Below are positions 28,501 to 40,500 of a DNA stretch of 64,000 nt, piece after piece. The notes under the pieces are model-generated. The model saw nothing but the letters and a program-made list of their open reading frames with translations. It was not told the origin of the DNA and did no database searches. A program made the position numbers and the translations under genes. The stretch is from assembly GCA_028554795.2 (NCBI GenBank), contig CM068827.1, forward strand, positions 143,667,751-143,731,750, in the 5' to 3' direction. This DNA is from Sinohyriopsis cumingii. Its lineage: Eukaryota; Mollusca; Bivalvia; Unionida; Unionidae. The first letter of the stretch is position 1; every line of letters starts with the position of its first letter.

Positions 28501-31500
28501 ATTCACTTTTCCAGTATCATATATTTTAAATGAATTGATGTTGAGTCTCACTAAAGAACACTTTGCTAGTTTCCTTGTCAACTAATATAACTACGTCGAG
28601 AACAGTGGACACCGTACTATTGACAAAGAAATTGTAAGAAACTAGTTTTGGCACACTGACTCATGCAAAGATAATGATAGCTATAATGTGTCGTCATATG
28701 CTTATATTATTTCTTAATTTAAAAACTGTCTACAGCAACTTCTTCAGACTGCAGTCTTTGACCTTTTAGTGCAGTAAAATTCAGAAGGACAGACACATTC
28801 CTACTGCATCTTAAAAAGTGACCCATACATATCATTTGAAAGCTTGTGCTTTATGTCCCAAACTTTTGGCAAGTGTACAAAGTCATCAGGGTGTTCCATG
28901 TTTCACTCTGTGTGACAAGCTTCTCATCAGGGGCCCCGAGTGGCTGAGTGGTCTAAAGCGCTCTCCGTTAACGGATCACTGCCATCTCACCTCTGTCTGC
29001 GTGGGTTCGAGTCTCGGATTCAGCCAATGTGGGTATGTGAGAAAACTTGCCAGTAGCTTCTCGTGGGTCGGTGGTTCTTTCCAGGGGGTTTCCCGGGTTC
29101 TTCCTCCACCAATAATATACTGGCCACCATGTATAGTCTATCGTGTGCTGAAAAATGGCGTTAAACCCTACAACAACAAGCTTCTTATCAAGATTACCTT
29201 TAGCTTTGATAGAGCTTGAAGTGAGTGAATTTGTTAAAATTATTTCACAGTAATTTCTAAGGGTCAGTGAAGGTTATGATGGCTGTTGGTCTGATACATA
29301 TCCGAGAGTACAAAAAATATTTGAAATCTGTTGGAAATGAGGAGTTTAAATTATTGATAAAGGTACTGGGGCTATTGCTGCAGCATCTCATGTCATTTAA
29401 ATGACCACGTGTAAAGAGTGTAAAAGAAAGTGGAATAATCACACATCTGATCGTCCCAAATAAAGGGATATACTAAAAATATGACAGAACTAAAAATGAG
29501 ATTTCATTCTTGTACAGTCGTGTTTAACTTTAAAAGAGAACACTCCTGAAGAAGTTAAAACTTGATGGAGCTAACACTCCTGTTGGAGTATTTCTAGTCA
29601 TCATTTATTTAAAATGGTGTGCTGAATATCCTTCCAAATTTGTATATTTCATTGATCATTTACATTTCAGGTCTAGCTATTGGATGCCTTGGATTTTACT
29701 GTATTCATCGTCAGAACAAGTTTAGAGAGGCTCATCAGGCTGAGGTCTATGAAATGGTGGAAAAAATCATTGGTGAGACAAATATATTTTTGGGAATGTA
29801 TACGTAGAGGATCTCACCCTTCTTCAAATGAAATTTATGAAATGAGTTGAATAAAAGTGAACTGAAGTACAGTTTATTTGATGAATTTCATCAGTTTGAT
29901 TTGAAATGCGTTGAATAAAAGTGAACTGAAGTACAATTTATTTGATGAATTTCATCAGTTTGATTTGAAATAAGTTGAATAAAAGTGAACTGAGGTACAG
30001 TTTATTTGATGAATTTCATCAGTTTTATTTGAAATGAGAGTAAGGGTGAGATTCAACATTTCTTCCTCGTTATACAGCAGTAGTTGGGGTCCATTGCTAC
30101 TGTTTGTTTTCTGTAACCAACCATTGTATAGCAAGAAAGTTCAAAAACAGGATGAATGCATATAGGGTGAAGGGATAATGGTTTTTTTTTTATTTTTGTT
30201 CATTTTAATGGCACTTTTAACACATTATTGACCATGGCAAGCCAAAGGAAATCGGAATTGTGTTTTTCCTAAGGACACACTGAGCAGCTGAATATGTGAC
30301 TCATTGGTCCTGAATGAAAATGGCACTTGTTTAAAAATTAATTTATAATGTTTGGTTGCACCACTCCGGTGGCCTAGTGGTTAGACTGTCTGCCTTGGAT
30401 GTGGAATGTCAGGTTCGAATCCAAGCCAAGTCATACCAAAGATTTATAAAATGGTACTAACAGTTGCCTTGCTAGGCTCTCAGCATTAAGAGGATAATGT
30501 TAGGACTGGTCGGTGACTGGGTGGGGACATCATGCTTCATGTCTGGCATGATGCCCCAGTGCTAGACATCACTATAAACTGCCACACTGCAGACATCATA
30601 GCGATATGATTGAAAAATTGTTAAAGCTATATTAAAAGTCCAAATCTCACACACACTGTTTGGTCATGGGGTCCATTGTGTTACAGTGTTTAATCGAGAA
30701 CTGGTTAACAGTCATGGGCACTATAATGAAGATCTTTATTTATCACATGATGAAGTAAGAAGAGAAGAAGAAAAAACATCATTATTAAAGTATATTTGGA
30801 GAACTTGGACATGACACTTTGGTTTTATACGACTCTGCTACATCATTGCTTCATCAGGTGTTATTTGAATAATATGGAAAAATTATACTGGTTTATGGAT
30901 GCAAATAAAGCAGGAATAAAGTAATCCTGCCTTCCTCACCATTGTCATCTCCTCTACATGGCCCTTTGTTGATGGCATCAATGAGTACAAAGTACCTCTC
31001 ATAGTTGACAATCTCTCTGGTATGACATGTCAGCATATTAATCCAAATATATCATATTAACTCACAAGTGGCCATAATTTTATGTAATGTGTGTTAAAAG
31101 CCTGTATTTAATTCATACAGTAAGTTAAGTAATCCAGTAATCTTTTCCTGTATCTGTTTCTAGATATCGGGTTTTGTTACTGAAATAATTGCTGGATAAA
31201 GTATATCATAATATGTACTACTTTGATTAATATGTTATTATCTACAAATGACAACATTTACAGGAAATGGGCCTAGCAATGTTGTGTTATAGTTTTGGGC
31301 TTCACACAGCTGTCAAGTTCTTTTTGATGTTTATAACTGGATGTAATTATTAAGATTCAAACTTGGTCAACATAGGCTACGTATTCATATCCATAGAGCA
31401 TACATGCCAGCCATTATGCATTTTTCCACCAAATTACATCTGATGCTCACCAGTATAGGATTATGCTTTTCTGGTATGTTGAAACAAAATAACAAATTAA

Positions 31501-34500
31501 GCAATAAAATTTGGTACTTGTCAAGTTTATTATCGTTTCTTTAATCCCACACATCATATAAATTTTAGAATATTCCATCAAATTTTTCAGCAGGAATTCT
31601 TGGAATTTTCACCACTGTTGCAGAGTTGAACAATTTTGACTTTTTCTTGTGAAGTAAATTTTCTGTTAATGTAATGATGTATTAAACATCTGTAATGACT
31701 TATTCCTGTATTGTGAATTGTACTCAATTTAATCATGACACATATATAGAGCAGCTTGTTTATAAAGAAAGTGATAAATGTAAAGTTTCATCCTTTTCAT
31801 ATTTTATTCAAGGTTTGTCTCCCTTTCATAAAAGGCAGCCCCTTGAGAGGTATAAGCTTGATTATTACTAATATAAGTGGCAAAAGCATAATCTTAGCAT
31901 GAAATATCTATATATAATTACTGGAAATTATGAAAAATGTACTTTTATTTTCACTACTAAACTGGATCTGCAGCTGGTTAAAAATTGTTATCACAGATGG
32001 GAAAAATTCTCGTTGATTAATACCAAGCATATCAACAAAATATTTACAAACAAATACACTTTAACTTGTCTACATATTCAACTTTAATGAATGATCGGAA
32101 AGTAAAATAAATTCTGCAATGAGCATGATGATGTGCTCAGTCTGAGTGCTGTCTTACATCACCGTTGCATTCTTGTTAAATTGGTAAAGCACTTTTGATT
32201 TGTCCTTTGTCTGATCTAACATGTCTTGATGTTTTAAAAGATCCTCTTCTCTAACATTTTTTAGTCATACAACATGGATCATTCACATCAATAAAACCTG
32301 CTTCATTTAACATCTTGTGCCTAAATGTATACAAAAATATAATAAATTGATGAACTGAAGAGACCAGTCTGTTTTCTTGGAAATGTGTCATATACAGATG
32401 CTATAAATAGAAAATAATGATCAAATTAAAGATCTGTTCTGTTTTAAAGGATAGGAATCTTTGTAGTATATTAACCCAATGGACCAGTCAATGAACTAGA
32501 CTAATGAACATTTAAAAACTTTTTCCATCACCATAACAAAACATGAAATGAATAACATTAAAAAATCCAATGATTTAGTTCCTTAGAGTAGTCAGAGTGT
32601 TTCATGCTAGTCCAAGTGGCTCCAAGCATGACTTGGCAAACAAACCTGAGACTGTGTGTTGAATATAAGTCATTCAAAGCACAAAATGTGTGTATCAGTC
32701 ATTACCAATATGTATTGTCAACTATCCAAAGATTTAGTTGGAAAAAGTTTCAAAATAAGGAATACATGTCCGATGCTATGAAATGGAGGAAGGATTCTGC
32801 TTGTCAGCTTTTTAACAATGCACATATGTTAAAGAAACCAAATTATTATAGGATCCATGCTGTGGGGGGTGATCTGGTAAAATAGTCACCTTTGTTCCCC
32901 ATCACTTCACCTGAACTGGCCCAAAAATGCAAAGTTCACTTCACCTTGCAGGGATTTCATGACATTCCCTTCAGATCCTTGTTTAAATTCAATACATCAG
33001 TAATCAAAATAAAACATTAACTTTGTCAATTTTTCCTTCAGATAGGAAAGAAAAAGTTCTGTATGCTCTTGTCAGTTTGGATGCTGATACTACAAAAATA
33101 CCACTGAAAATTCACTAAGATCCTTGAAAGCAAGTGACAAATTTAGTTTGTGTAGCACATTATGAAGCAAAATATGATTTGGTGGATGTATCCAGGTACA
33201 TTTCTAAACAGACATATGAAAAGAGACATTCTGATATGGAGACTGTTTACAACTTTTTTTACAAAACTATTTACAAGGATTGCATTGTTTGCTATACAAC
33301 AGCTATTGTGATAGAAAAAGTTTTACTATTTATATAATTATGGATAGTGTTTCATCAGCATCTTGTGGTTGTACAGCCATTGTTTGTTATACAATAATTT
33401 TGATGTGAGTAAAAGTTACATAACCATTGTTTGTTATACAACAACTATGATGTGATTAAATATTACATAACCATCATTTGTTATACAAAAACTATGATGT
33501 GAGTAAAAGCTATATAACCATTGTTTATTATACAACAGCTGTGATGTGAGGAAAAGTTGTATAACTATTGTTTGTTACACAACAACTATGATGTGAGTAA
33601 ATGTTGTATAACCATCGTTTGTTATACAACAGCTGTGATGTGAGTAAATGTTATATAACCATTGTTTGTTATACAACAGCTGTGATGTGAGGAAAAGTTA
33701 TATAACTATTGTGTGTTACACAACAACTATGATGTGAGGACAACTTTTACAATTTTTATAAACTTCTAGTAGTATTTCATCAGCATTTTAACATGGAAAC
33801 ATGCAACAAAAACCCATTACTTCATAGTTACTATTTTTAACTGTTTTTCTGACTTATAAATAAATGCATTGAAATGTGGTCCAAAATTTGTCATTATTGA
33901 TGAGACTTTGTAGTTAGGAAAAAGGTAAAATGTTGATTCCAGTCTAGCAGCATCACATGTTAAGGATATAAATCAAATGAGGGAAAAGATCTGGAAAGCA
34001 AGATTTACTAATGTTTGATTGGGATATTTCAAAATTAAAATTCTGGGGCCACCAATTGAAATTGAGGCCATCATCCCTGCCGTGTTTCATTGGTTTCAAG
34101 GTTATGACTCAGGGGGTGGGATCTTAGTGTGGTAAGGAGAGACCCAATAATCCATGCTCACTGCACAGATGAACTCCTTATAATGTCAAGTATATTTAAG
34201 TACTTGAAGGGTGTAGCTATGAAAGAAAAAGTTTAAATTTTATAAATAATGTAGAAATCCAAAACCATTCAAGACAGCAGTATGCATCTTAGTACATATA
34301 TTAAACTAGTGTTTTGCAGTCCTTATTGTTACGTTTTGTACATCACTTTAACTTCTAACTTCTTTAAAGCAATTTATACATGTAGCTACTTAATACTTAT
34401 GATGCCAACAGGTACACAGGTACACGCCCATTAATATTAACCCAGGTAATAAAATGAACAACCGGGTACCCTTTTAATAAAAGTATTCCAAGTTCAGATC

Positions 34501-37500
34501 GAGACATGAAATAACAATTACAGTTTGAGGCTGGTGTCGTGTGCACATTTATTCATCATCACATGGGGATCGGATGGCTGCTTGCAATTTACTTGTCATA
34601 CATGTACTACAAAATAATACAAGGGAGGGCACTTCTCTCCTTTCTTGCGTAACCTATTTAAGAATCACCACTGATATTTAAAGCTAGACCATCCTAACTC
34701 TGTCTGTCCATGGTTCGTATGCCATTTTTCTCAGTCTTAAATGTGCTTGTTTTGAAATCCTGATGACATTAACTAGGTCAATGCCTTTTGTCAACAGCTA
34801 CAGTAAGTACTGATTAAGTATTATTAAATGAAATAAAATTTAAATACATACTACAGTTCAAATAAAAGGCACAATATAAATGTCCTAACTAATGCCATTT
34901 TTGCCTTATGTTTATGGACCTAGAGTGAGTATTAGCTGTTCAAGTCAGGGCCGCTGTTTGTTTGTTTACTGGACCATTTTTTATTAGCAGGAAACCAAAG
35001 ACATATTTTTGTCACGGTAAAGACAACACAAAACTTGGTTACCGTAACATGCACTTCTTAAACCATGTTAGGAAACGATTAATGAAATGGGCAACTATAC
35101 AGAATGAAATTTTTTACTGAAATATTTAAATATAAGGGAAATCTTTGTTATTTAATAATGCTGGAAAAGAAAATCTAATACAAATTTACCATGTCTGTAA
35201 ATATGGTAATTTTTGCATTAATTTTACTTGAAACAGTTCCAAGAAAATAGATGGGATTCTTGAACATGAAACCATTTGTCACAGATTCATTCTGTTTTGA
35301 TACTACATACCTAGTGGACCGAGGTCATCTCCCTTCTCTCTTTGTGGGTTCAAGTCTCGGATTCAGACAATGTGGGTATGTGAGAAAGCTTGCCAGTAGC
35401 TTCTTGTGGGTCGGTGTTTTTTTCCGGGGATTTTCCCGTGTTCTTCCTCCACCATTAATACTGGCCGCCATGTTTAGCCTATTATGTGCTGAAAAATGGT
35501 GTTAAACCCTAAAACAACAACAACAACCAAGTGGACCAGTCTAAATTGAAAATGTTGCCAGATACTATAAAAAAAATGGGCTGTATTGGTGTGACTGTTA
35601 GATGTTACATGACTACAAAATGTTAGAGGAGAGGCATTTTGTTAAACTTTAAAATGTGTTGCAACAGACTGTTGTTAAGGGATGAACCATGGCAGTTCAA
35701 GGATACTACAACAGTCATCATTTTTGGACTTTATGACTATTTAAGAAAGCTACTGTAAACATTTAGACTAGTTAAAGGGAGTGTTATGCAGAATAATTTA
35801 TCCAATTCGTTTGTGTCTATACACTTGTAGTAACTACTAATCCACATGGATTTAGCCGATTTGTGACCAAAAATTTTTAAACTGCAGATCCAGGTAAGTA
35901 GCAAGAACAAATGTACATTAAATAACATAAATGTGTATGTTTTTCATACAGTTTACTGTAATTATTGCATGTAATATATAGATTGCTCTTTTTATGCTCA
36001 GATTACTCTTTTTGCCACTTATATTAGTAATGCATTACGCTTATACCTCTCTTGGGGTGGGTGTGTGTGAACCAACTACAAAGCAGTTCAGGTTCATATA
36101 TAATACAATTTCATTTTGACCAGGTCCCCGGGTAACCGATCGTTAGGATTGACAGGTACCTGGTAGAAATTCCCGAAAATTTTACATCCTTAGACATTAT
36201 TTCATTGTCCTAAAAACCTTGTTGAGGCAGTATAGTTCATAGGGCAGTGAAAAAAAATTACATTTGTTAGGAAACTACAGTTTATATCCACCTTTGTTCT
36301 CTCCAAGATTTTTGTTTTTAATAGCTTCTTTGCTGGCCATTTTTCTGACCAGTATTATTTTGAATCGCATCTATATTCATAATGGAATCTCAAATATAGT
36401 GAGAGACTGGTTTTAATTATTAATTGTAGATCTTTTAAAAGAGGCATCTGAGCAGAGTGAAAGAAAGCATGACCCAGTCAACTACCCACCATACCTGGCA
36501 GTACAACATATCAGAGATCAGCTTATTCCTATCGCAAAGAGGTAAGCACACAGCCACAGTTTCATTAAATATTGCAAGATTTCTATATCAGATTGACATT
36601 TTATAATATCTTTATTGTTTGTTTAGTAAAGTTTAATTTAGTACATAATCTGACAGTGTAACAGGATAGAGTTGTTGTTGTTCTATGGTTTAATGCCATT
36701 TTTCAGCACAAGATAGGCTATACATGGCGGCCAGTATAACTGGTGGAGGAAGAACCCTGGAAAACCCAGGGAAGAACCATCGACCCACGAGAAGCTGCTG
36801 GCAGGTTTTCCCATGTACCCACGCTAGCCAAGCCTTGGACTTGAACCCACGCAGACAGAGGTGAGATGGCAGTGATCTGGAACGATGAGCGCTTTAGACC
36901 ACTCGGCCATTCGGGTCCCCAGGATAGAGTACAAATAAAGCTGTGGCTGCAAATACAGTAGGACTGCTTTATAATTATGTACATGTGCTGCACATGTTGA
37001 ATATTATTAAAAAAATTACAGATTCATTTTGAAATTTATTGAAGGAAGTAGACTCACTTTCATTAAATGTATAATAATGGTACAATCAGAGGTCTGGAAG
37101 AGTTTTGTTGACACTTCCAATAAATGTATAATATCATAATCAAAGATCTGGGAAGGATTTTTTGATCTTTGTGTTTCAATAAAAGATTCATTAGTATTGT
37201 TGAATTGGTATCTTTCTTAAATTGCTTTCTTGTCAGATCCTTGTTTTATGTTCTTAGTGTGTTTTATATATTGTATTTAAGTCAGACTGTAAGCAGAATA
37301 GTTGACACATCATTTGTCATTGTCTTCATCTCGTACACTGTATCAATAGTCACACTCTAGCCTATCTTATTCGATCTCTTTCTAATGCATGACATTGTCT
37401 TCATCTCATATACTGTATCAATAGACACACTAACCTATCTTATTCGATCTCTTTCTAATGCATGACATTGTCTTCATCTCATACACTGTATCAACAGTCA

Positions 37501-40500
37501 CACACTAGCCTATCTTATTCCATCTCTTTCTAATGCATGACATTGTCTTCATCTCATATACTGTATCAATAGACACACACTAGCCTATCTTATTCCATCT
37601 CTTTCTAATGCATGACATTGTCTTCATCTCATATACTGTATCAATAGACACACACTAGCCTATCTTATTCCATCTCTTTCTAATGCATGACATTGTCTTC
37701 ATCTCATACACTGTATCAATAGATACACACTAGCCTATCTTATTCCATCTCTTTCTAATGCATGACATTGTCTTCATCTCATATACTGTATTAATAGACA
37801 CACACTAACCTATCTTATTCGATCTCTTTCTAATGCATGACATTGATTTTGTTAGAAAATGATCACAGTTATTACATGCAGTTCTAATGTGTATGACTGC
37901 TGTTGTTAGAAATAGATCACTGTTATACATGCCATTCTAATGCTTATGACATAGTGCTGTTGTTAAAAAGTGGTCACTGTTATTACATGGCATTCTAATG
38001 CAATGACATAGTGCCTTTGTTAAAAAGTGGTCACTGTTATTACATGCCATTCTATTGTATATGACATAGTGCCTTTGTTAAAAAGTGGTCACTGTTATTA
38101 CATGCCATTCTATTGTATATGACATAGTGCCTTTGTTAAAAAGTGGTCACTGTTATTACATGGCATTCTAATGTATATGACATAGTGCCTTTGTTAAAAA
38201 GTGGTCACTGTTATTACATGGCATTCTAATGCATGTGACATAGTGCCTTTGTTAAAAAGTGGTCACTGTTATTACATGCCATTCTATTGCATATGACATA
38301 GTGCCTTTGTTAAAAAGTGGTCACTGTTATTACATGCCATTCTATTGTATATGATGTAGTGCCTTTGTTAAAAAGTGGTCACTGTTATTACATGCCATTC
38401 AATTGTATATGATATAGTACCTTTGTTAAAAAGTGGTCACTGTTATTACATGGCATTCTAATGCATATGACATAGTGCCTTTGTTAAAAAGTGGTCACTG
38501 TTATTACATGCCATTCTATTGTATATGGCAGTGCCTTTGTTAAAAAGTGATCACTGTTATTACATGCCATTCTAATATATATGACACAGTGCAGTTGTTT
38601 GAAATTGATCACTGCTGCTGTGCCAAGAACAAAGATGAACAATTGCAAGTTTTATCTTTATTCATTAAAAGTTATTTATCACACATGCATTCTTTGGAAG
38701 ATACTGCAAGGAGAATATCACATGTTTGTACATTGTTGTTGTTGTTGTTGTTGTTGGGTTTAACGCCATTTTTCAGCACACGATAGGCTATACATGGCGG
38801 CCAGTATTAATGGTGGAGGAAGAACCCCAGAATACCCCGGAAAGAACCACTGACCCACGAGAAGCTACTGGCAAGCTTTCTTGCATACCCACATTGGCTG
38901 AATCCGAGACTCGAACCCATGCGGACAGAGGTGAGATGGCAGTGATCCGTAATGGAGAGTGCTTTAGACCACTCGGGGCCCCGTTTGTGCATTGATTTAA
39001 TATAAGTTTTCATCATATTAGGCTTCATTTAATGTTTTCAGACACCAGCTTCAGAACCTGTGGAATGATGCTGTGAAGTTTGTGGAGGCCAATGAGTCAC
39101 GGATTCGGGTGGAAACACAGGTTATACAGGGAGAGCAGTTCACTGTGTGGCGATGGATGCAGGTATAACAAGATTTTTTTATTATTTTATAGTATAACCT
39201 TGTCATGAATTTGTTGTCTCCAGTTATGTCTTTGCTATTGTTGACACATGTCAGTACAATATATTGTTGGTCAAAGGATAACAGATACGTCATATGGTAT
39301 AAATAAGAAGTCTTATACAAAAGGGTGTTACTTTGTTGTTGAAAATTTCATATCTGTTAGGACTGCTGTGTCCATTGTGTAGACTATATTTACTGCAGTT
39401 TCTCTGTCACATACTGTTACATATATTTATATTGTGTGTTTGATTTTTGTCTGTGATTGAAGGTTGTGAATAGAGTGTTTGAATACCTTACATTTGTCAT
39501 GATTGTGATTGAGGCTTGTGGATACAGTTTTTACTTACCCGTCTTTTGTCATGATTATAAGCGGTAAACAAGGTGTTTACTAGAATTTGAGTTCAAGGGT
39601 TAGTGGAATTTTCCAAGGAAATTATTAGTTATTCATTGCTTATTTGAACAATTTGTATAATTTTTGTTAGTGCTTGTCTTCTGTCCTCCATTGTTGAGAT
39701 GTTGCAGTTATAGGTTTAATGCTGTTTTTCAGCATACGATGTGTTTATACATGGCAGCCAGTGTCACTTGTGGACAAAGAACCCATGAATAACCCCAGGA
39801 CCACTGACCCACAGGAAGCTACTGGCAAGCTTTCTCACACACCCTTATTGGTGAAGCCCAAGCATTAGTGAGATGTCGGTCAGGTATAAAACGTGCAGAT
39901 GCTTTAAGGTTGTGGTGGACAACCATGACAAATGCTCTTACTCACACCCGTATAGTGTGTGTGTGCAATATGTGCAGAAAATGTTGAAACCAAGGTCTTG
40001 AAAATGCATTTGAAAGGCTGCATTAAAAGGGCATGCACTAAATCTTGTGAGCATGAAGTATTAAGCTATCATTCGAATTTGGAATCAACCAGTTTCCTGG
40101 GGAATGTTGAGATACTGCTCCCACTTCCAATGAAGATAACTTGACAGTGCCTATATTGATGATCACATCAAAACTAGTCGAAACCAAATCAATCTTGTAG
40201 AATATGGACAAGCAAGTAGACCCAGCCCTAGGGCAAGGAAACCGCATTGGGCCCCGTGCTTTCAGGAAATCAACTCCACAATGCATTTTTTTTGCTTGGG
40301 GTCCTGCTCATCACTTGCTGCCTTCGGTACTGCATGCTGCCTTGGAACCCGTACATCCTAGGGCCGTGACTGCAAGCAAGTTGGATGAAACTGGAACCTT
40401 TTTAACCAGCCTTGGCAGGCAACTTGGCACAAGTCATGCAGCTTGGAAATATTGAACTTAGCCAAGTGGGATTACTCTCCATCTTTTCTCTCTGGATCAG

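Larger units (their letters stand above)
25125..29670 (+). other. LEMD3 intron (4.5 kb)
   Basis: Contains a degenerate tandem repeat (about 25490-26060), a duplicated 22-bp word (26141-26185), the 32-bp minisatellite (27661-28175) and a SINE (28931-29176). The stretches 26190-27650 and 28180-28910 hold nothing I can assign; a minus-strand 87-codon frame at 26924-27187 has no recognised motif. Confidence 0.75.
29773..36429 (+). other. LEMD3 intron (6.7 kb)
   Basis: Contains a 64-bp repeat (29835-30040), a tRNA-derived SINE (30361-30656), a 47-bp repeat (33350-33740), a 5'-truncated SINE (35321-35526) and a pair of inverted repeats (31842-31930 and 35950-36054). The stretches 30665-31840, 31930-33340 and 33745-35300 have no recognisable coding motif. 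Confidence 0.75.
36542..39041 (+). other. LEMD3 intron (2.5 kb), almost all repeats
   Basis: Contains two minus-strand SINEs (36672-36920, 38736-38982) and two abutting minisatellites (37320-37853 and 37855-38583). Only about 36930-37310 and 38590-38720 lie outside repeats, and nothing is recognisable there. Confidence 0.8.

Noticed and set aside
28931-29010. Possible genuine tRNA gene at a SINE-A head
   Set aside because: A and B boxes are present but the cloverleaf does not close, and the sequence continues into the SINE body flanked by target duplications.
28818-29219. 133-codon frame containing [16 protein letters not shown]
   Set aside because: The same peptide appears at every SINE-A copy; it is the SINE read in one frame.
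34380-36190. CAGGTAC/GGGTACC-rich ends as a further transposon
   Set aside because: AGGTACACGCCC near 34420 and CAGGTCCCCGGG near 36120 look vaguely paired, but I could not align them as inverted repeats or find a target duplication.
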